64,000 nt of DNA. It comes from Alternaria dauci (taxonomy: Eukaryota > Ascomycota > Dothideomycetes > Pleosporales > Pleosporaceae). The translations under genes and the position numbers were made by a program. The notes under the pieces were generated by a model. It did no database searches. It saw only the letters and a list, made by a program, of their open reading frames with translations, and was not told where the DNA came from. Positions 60,179-64,000 of this stretch are shown one piece after another (the first letter of the stretch is position 1; every line of letters begins with the position of its first letter). The DNA lies in the NCBI RefSeq assembly GCF_042100115.1, contig NC_091275.1, positions 1,426,001-1,490,000 on the forward strand, written 5' to 3'.

Positions 60179-63100
60179 ATGGCTTCCTATAAGTCGCAGT
60201 ACCCTCCTCCTAGGAGGACGGAGGACCGGGCGCCCACTACTCGGTTGCCTCAACGATCTATTACTCCTACCACAATCACCACAATCACATCCAACCCACC
60301 CACATTAAGCCAGTCTAAGCTGCAAAAGAGAAGGCCTTCAAGAGATGACGAACTGAGCTCAAGAGGTCTTACAGGCCAACAAGGCTCTGCGCAAGCAGCC
60401 AGTTCTCGCTCAAGAAAGACCAGCCGGTCTACACCTATGTTTCCTCAACACCCCAATATCACAACCTCGAAACCTTCACCACAGATCTCAACCTCACGAT
60501 TACCCAAGCTTGAAGTTCCTCCAAGCATACGTACGCCTTCGCTCGCCTCAGGCTCATCTGCATCGACCATTGAAAGCCCTCGCTCGAACGTGCTCAGGAG
60601 AAAACAAACAAGTGTTGGAGCTGTAGGTGGTCGGCAAGCCACGCGGATAAGAGACGACTCTATATCGTCCCAAGATGACAGGCAGTTGATTGAGGGTATA
60701 CCTGGAGGATACAAAGACCCTTTTTCGGAGACAGTCCTGGGAATCTCTTTGCCCCCATCTTCGACTATCCTAGCTCGTTCAGAGGCACAGATCGACTCGT
60801 ACAGCAATCCGCTCTTTGATTACGAGATTGGTCCCACAGACGTACTTCCCCTCCCGACACCACAGTATGCTCTTTCTGCAACACCCTCGACTCGTTACTC
60901 AGAATCTCCTGGGCCTTTTAGCGTATCATCCACCCCTACATCGATGTCGTCCTACTCGCCGGGTACAACATTATCTAGAGCCTCCAACCGAACACGGCAA
61001 GCCAGTCCGCTGCAGAGCAGACCGCCAGTCACTCGGCATAAGACTCCAGATGAAATCAACACTCGCCACCCTCACACACTTTCGACTGTCAGGGAGTCCT
61101 CCACATCGTCATCATCCGCGTCTACCGTTGTTACGGATGTACTGAAACAGAAAGAAGTCCAGTCTCCTAGCGGACTCGCCACCCTACCCCAGAGTCCTCG
61201 AGTATCTGGAGTTGTATCCAGCGCAGAAGAGAGACCCCGCATCCAGGCACCTCCGGAGTTTGCTCATCTTGCAGATCAGTCGCCTGCATCGATGCCGACA
61301 GCAAGACGACCATCGAGACCTAGTAGAGATGGTACCCCTGAGTTATCTGGACTCCGCGGTCCATCGCCGATAATTCAAAGCAATATGCTCAACTTTCCGT
61401 CTCACCACAAAAGGGCCGCATCGTCTGAGTCTAGGACTGGTCTCACTTCTGCGAGATCTAAAAACAATGCACTAGCCAAGCCCTCGTCGCGAAACCCTTC
61501 GCCGAATCCCGCTTCGGCATTGCCGGCGGCTACTAGAGCACAAGCTCGTGGCCCGACACCCGATCTCCAGCACGATCGAAAGCCACGAAGGACCAGTACC
61601 GGCCCTGCACCTGCGCCCGTTCCTGCTCCAAGCCCGAGTAAAACCTCTAGATTTGGGTTCTTCACGCGTCGTACTAAGACTGAGCCTGCCCCAGTAACGA
61701 AGGCTGAGAGCAAGCTTCACAGAAGAGGTCCAGCTGCCGGTACTGGTCATGAAGGCTATGGAAGATATGCAGTGAGAGGTCGCAGTGGAAGCTCAGTCAG
61801 TACCAATAGCATCGGACGATCCGCTAGCGCTGGGACTACCTCTGAGAGCCTAGACAAAACACCCTCAACTCGCAAAAGTAGCATGACCAGCACTACAAGC
61901 GGGGAAATGGATGATTTCTTCCTCAACCGCCTTGCTCCCGTCGTTATTCGGGGTACGGGAACTAGCTCGGAACTGTCACGAAGCCCAGAGCCAATGCAGT
62001 CCAGCAGCAGTCTAGATGTCTCTGTCAACCACGGGTTTGAGCTAAACAAGACCATGAGTGACGCATCACAATCGGCACTGGAGAAGAACCGACCAACATT
62101 ATTACCGTCCGCGATGCCGGATAATGTACGCAACGGATCCCCCATGAAGAAGATGACTCTAGGACTGCGAAGGCCTTCTGAGAGCGACGATGATACAAAG
62201 AGGTCATTCTTACCTGCCATGGCCTCAAATCGGACATCAAGAGCGTTGCAGACTGCTCAGGGCCCTAGTGCACGGTCAGGCTCGACAAGTCGGATCGCTG
62301 GAAAGGTTCGCAAGAACTCTTTAAGCGAAGCTGCCGCTGAGATCAAGGAGGGTAATTGGCTGAAGTCCTCAAAGAAGACCAAAGCTGAGAAGGAGGCCCC
62401 GAAGCCTTCGAAAAGATGGAACTTCTTTCAACGGGCCCATGCCGGACCACGCACAGTGACACCAGTTGTTCCTGCTGCTAGCCCTGCGAATCAAGCGACT
62501 GCTTCTCGCTCCATTGCGCATTATGCTTTGATGGACCAGTCCGGCCTTGAGCTAGATGACATCGAGCAGCTTATGCAGGAGGTCGACGAAGGAACCGAGA
62601 GCGCCCTCTCCGACGATGAACCGGGAAGGAGGGAGCGAATGCAGTCCATGCTGCTTCCGCCTAAAGCAGTGATGCCGTCCAACTCTGCAGCACCTGTTCG
62701 CTCGGCTTCGCCCAAGGTCATTCTGCGCTCAGAGGCACAACTACAGCCAGAACCTCAACAAAGTAAATTGCGCATTGATACAAATCTCCGATCATTGTCC
62801 CGAAATTCGGAGCGTTACTCACTGGCAGATCTAACTCCGGTCACGGATCTTTCTAGGCCCTCATCGCCCTTTGGTGAGCCATCGCCAGTTCGTGACGAAG
62901 ATCCCGCCCGACCTCTAGAAGTAGCTGCTCCCTCGCAACCTGAGCCTGACTTTGTGCCCGAGGTACATGCTCAAGATGAGTTCGTACTTCCTCAGCATCT
63001 CCCATCACCTGGTCCACCGCCTATGAGCCCACCCCCTCGCCCAAGTCGCTTGGCTCAAGTTGGACGTATTCCTCAGGTCGTCTCAAGTCGTCGTCGCCAG

Positions 63101-64000
63101 CCACACCAACCGTCTTCGCAGTCATTCTCTCGACCCTTCGTATCGAACCAGCCTCGTCCAGCAGCTCCTCCCCGAACATCTTTTGACTCAATCGGCTCCG
63201 TTGTTGCCACTGCCGGTCCAGTCGAGCCATATCCTATTCTGCATGGCTTGAACGCCCTCAATCATGGGTCGGCTATAGCTACGATTAGTCCTATGGAGGA
63301 CGAAGCTAACCCTCGAAGCGAATTTTTCAAGTTCCCACCTCGCAAAGACTCTGAAGTATCCTACTCGAGTAGCTCAGGCATCTGGAGCTTTGCTCCCGCT
63401 ATTGGTACCGCTGTCGTGCCAAGTCCCAGCGCCCCGTTGTCTGAAGATGAGCTTTGGAACGAGTATGATGATCTTATCGATGAAGTACTCTCGCCTACCA
63501 CCTCTCGCACCAACGAAGACAAGAACAGCCTTCGCAGTCACCCGTCGCTCGAACCAATGCCCCTGCGACCTAAGGCACCCCGCAACGCTTCAGCATCGGA
63601 CAGCGACGATGAAGTCACAAACCCCTCGCTTCATCTTCGTCGCTCTCGCCTACTGGCTGTTCTACATTCCACGCAGTCTCCTACTTCGTCGATCTCTTTC
63701 TCAGAATTCATCTCAGACTATGGTGAGCGGAAAATTAGCGTTATTGACCCCGTCACTGGGAGGTTGAGCTTGCCTTCCAGTCCTCAGCTATCGACCGGTA
63801 CTGCTACGAAACGTTCAACTCGCTCCAGTTTACCCGCTTCGTTGTCGCAGAGCGCCCGACACTCCAAAGCAACTATCACGTCAAAGACGAGCAAGGACCG
63901 CGAGAGTGTTGCGACAAGCCGATACAGAGACACGCGCCTAATGGATATTGCCGAAAGTCAAAACGACGGACTTTTGTCTATGGCCAATCTTCGTTTCGGC
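60179..64000 (+). CDS. Long disordered Ser/Pro-rich protein, 3' end outside the window
   Basis: From the ATG at 60179 (MASYKSQYPPPRRTEDR) one uninterrupted frame runs 1274 codons to the window edge. It is almost entirely Ser/Thr/Pro/Arg-rich and predicted disordered, with many SP/TP sites suggesting phosphorylation by proline-directed kinases. Small ordered islands appear, for example DDFFLNRLAPVVIRGTG, SLSEAAAEIKEGNWLKSSKK and DDIEQLMQEVDEGTESALSD. Near the edge the composition becomes more structured (DTRLMDIAESQNDGLLSMAN), as if a folded domain is about to begin. Very long fungal proteins with this layout can carry a glycosyltransferase or signalling domain at the C-terminus, but that part is not visible here, so I assign no function. 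No intron was needed in the part seen. Confidence 0.85.
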   Translation, partial: MASYKSQYPPPRRTEDRAPTTRLPQRSITPTTITTITSNPPTLSQSKLQKRRPSRDDELSSRGLTGQQGSAQAASSRSRKTSRSTPMFPQHPNITTSKPSPQISTSRLPKLEVPPSIRTPSLASGSSASTIESPRSNVLRRKQTSVGAVGGRQATRIRDDSISSQDDRQLIEGIPGGYKDPFSETVLGISLPPSSTILARSEAQIDSYSNPLFDYEIGPTDVLPLPTPQYALSATPSTRYSESPGPFSVSSTPTSMSSYSPGTTLSRASNRTRQASPLQSRPPVTRHKTPDEINTRHPHTLSTVRESSTSSSSASTVVTDVLKQKEVQSPSGLATLPQSPRVSGVVSSAEERPRIQAPPEFAHLADQSPASMPTARRPSRPSRDGTPELSGLRGPSPIIQSNMLNFPSHHKRAASSESRTGLTSARSKNNALAKPSSRNPSPNPASALPAATRAQARGPTPDLQHDRKPRRTSTGPAPAPVPAPSPSKTSRFGFFTRRTKTEPAPVTKAESKLHRRGPAAGTGHEGYGRYAVRGRSGSSVSTNSIGRSASAGTTSESLDKTPSTRKSSMTSTTSGEMDDFFLNRLAPVVIRGTGTSSELSRSPEPMQSSSSLDVSVNHGFELNKTMSDASQSALEKNRPTLLPSAMPDNVRNGSPMKKMTLGLRRPSESDDDTKRSFLPAMASNRTSRALQTAQGPSARSGSTSRIAGKVRKNSLSEAAAEIKEGNWLKSSKKTKAEKEAPKPSKRWNFFQRAHAGPRTVTPVVPAASPANQATASRSIAHYALMDQSGLELDDIEQLMQEVDEGTESALSDDEPGRRERMQSMLLPPKAVMPSNSAAPVRSASPKVILRSEAQLQPEPQQSKLRIDTNLRSLSRNSERYSLADLTPVTDLSRPSSPFGEPSPVRDEDPARPLEVAAPSQPEPDFVPEVHAQDEFVLPQHLPSPGPPPMSPPPRPSRLAQVGRIPQVVSSRRRQPHQPSSQSFSRPFVSNQPRPAAPPRTSFDSIGSVVATAGPVEPYPILHGLNALNHGSAIATISPMEDEANPRSEFFKFPPRKDSEVSYSSSSGIWSFAPAIGTAVVPSPSAPLSEDELWNEYDDLIDEVLSPTTSRTNEDKNSLRSHPSLEPMPLRPKAPRNASASDSDDEVTNPSLHLRRSRLLAVLHSTQSPTSSISFSEFISDYGERKISVIDPVTGRLSLPSSPQLSTGTATKRSTRSSLPASLSQSARHSKATITSKTSKDRESVATSRYRDTRLMDIAESQNDGLLSMANLRFG

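Noticed and set aside
1..64000. CRISPR arrays, bacterial operons or prophage features
   Set aside because: No regularly spaced repeats or bacterial gene organisation; the introns show the DNA is eukaryotic.

Overview
The window is nuclear DNA from a filamentous ascomycete. Genes carry short GT-AG introns (about 47-65 bp) with CTAAC/CTGAC-like branch points. There are no operons, and the proteins are typical of Pezizomycotina: an EF-hand aspartate/glutamate carrier, an ENA-type sodium ATPase, an ADP1-type ABC transporter and an MGT1-type alkyltransferase. Pleosporales (Dothideomycetes) is my best guess, but it rests on general impression and not on a diagnostic sequence. Exon joins were made by eye from frame continuity and splice signals.

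Layout. 1-789 is the 3' end of a disordered protein with a PPxY motif. 2624-4477 encodes a C2H2 zinc-finger factor. 6254-8567 encodes a calcium-binding mitochondrial Asp/Glu carrier. 10187-19641 is a transport block: a PHO89-like Na+/phosphate symporter, a broken ICMT-family methyltransferase, a CPA-type cation/H+ antiporter with an in-frame stop, and an ENA-type Na+/K+ P-type ATPase. 20377-22959 holds a divergent pair: PDX1 of the pyruvate dehydrogenase complex and a mitochondrial two-TM protein. 23081-30894 holds a small novel two-exon gene, a PLP aminotransferase, an ADP1-like ABC transporter and an SMP-30/gluconolactonase.

From about 30.9 kb the window becomes patchy. Three gene-poor stretches (30.9-39.2, 41.1-49.1 and 56.7-60.2 kb) separate small groups of ordinary genes. 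The groups are a bZIP factor (39.5-41.1 kb); a DUF1746 protein divergent from RCF1, a broken RING gene, the SWP1 subunit of oligosaccharyltransferase, a TPR protein and an O6-alkylguanine alkyltransferase (49.1-56.7 kb); and the 5' part of a long disordered protein running off the right edge. The stretch at 41-49 kb contains a decayed Ty3/gypsy retrotransposon fragment and a CA-rich microsatellite. The stretch at 34-36.5 kb has a chain of possible membrane-protein exons on the minus strand.

Functional links. The symporter, antiporter and ENA ATPase all handle alkali cations. In yeast PHO89 and ENA1 are both induced by alkaline pH, so this block may be a salt/pH cluster, although two of its members look damaged. 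Several other genes act in mitochondria (Asp/Glu carrier, PDX1, RCF1, the TMEM223-like protein), and SWP1 acts in ER glycosylation. I did not find a clearly new multi-gene system. The most promising unexplained items are the broken genes inside the transport block, the small conserved-looking 130-residue gene, the half-RING gene and the unresolved minus-strand exon chain.
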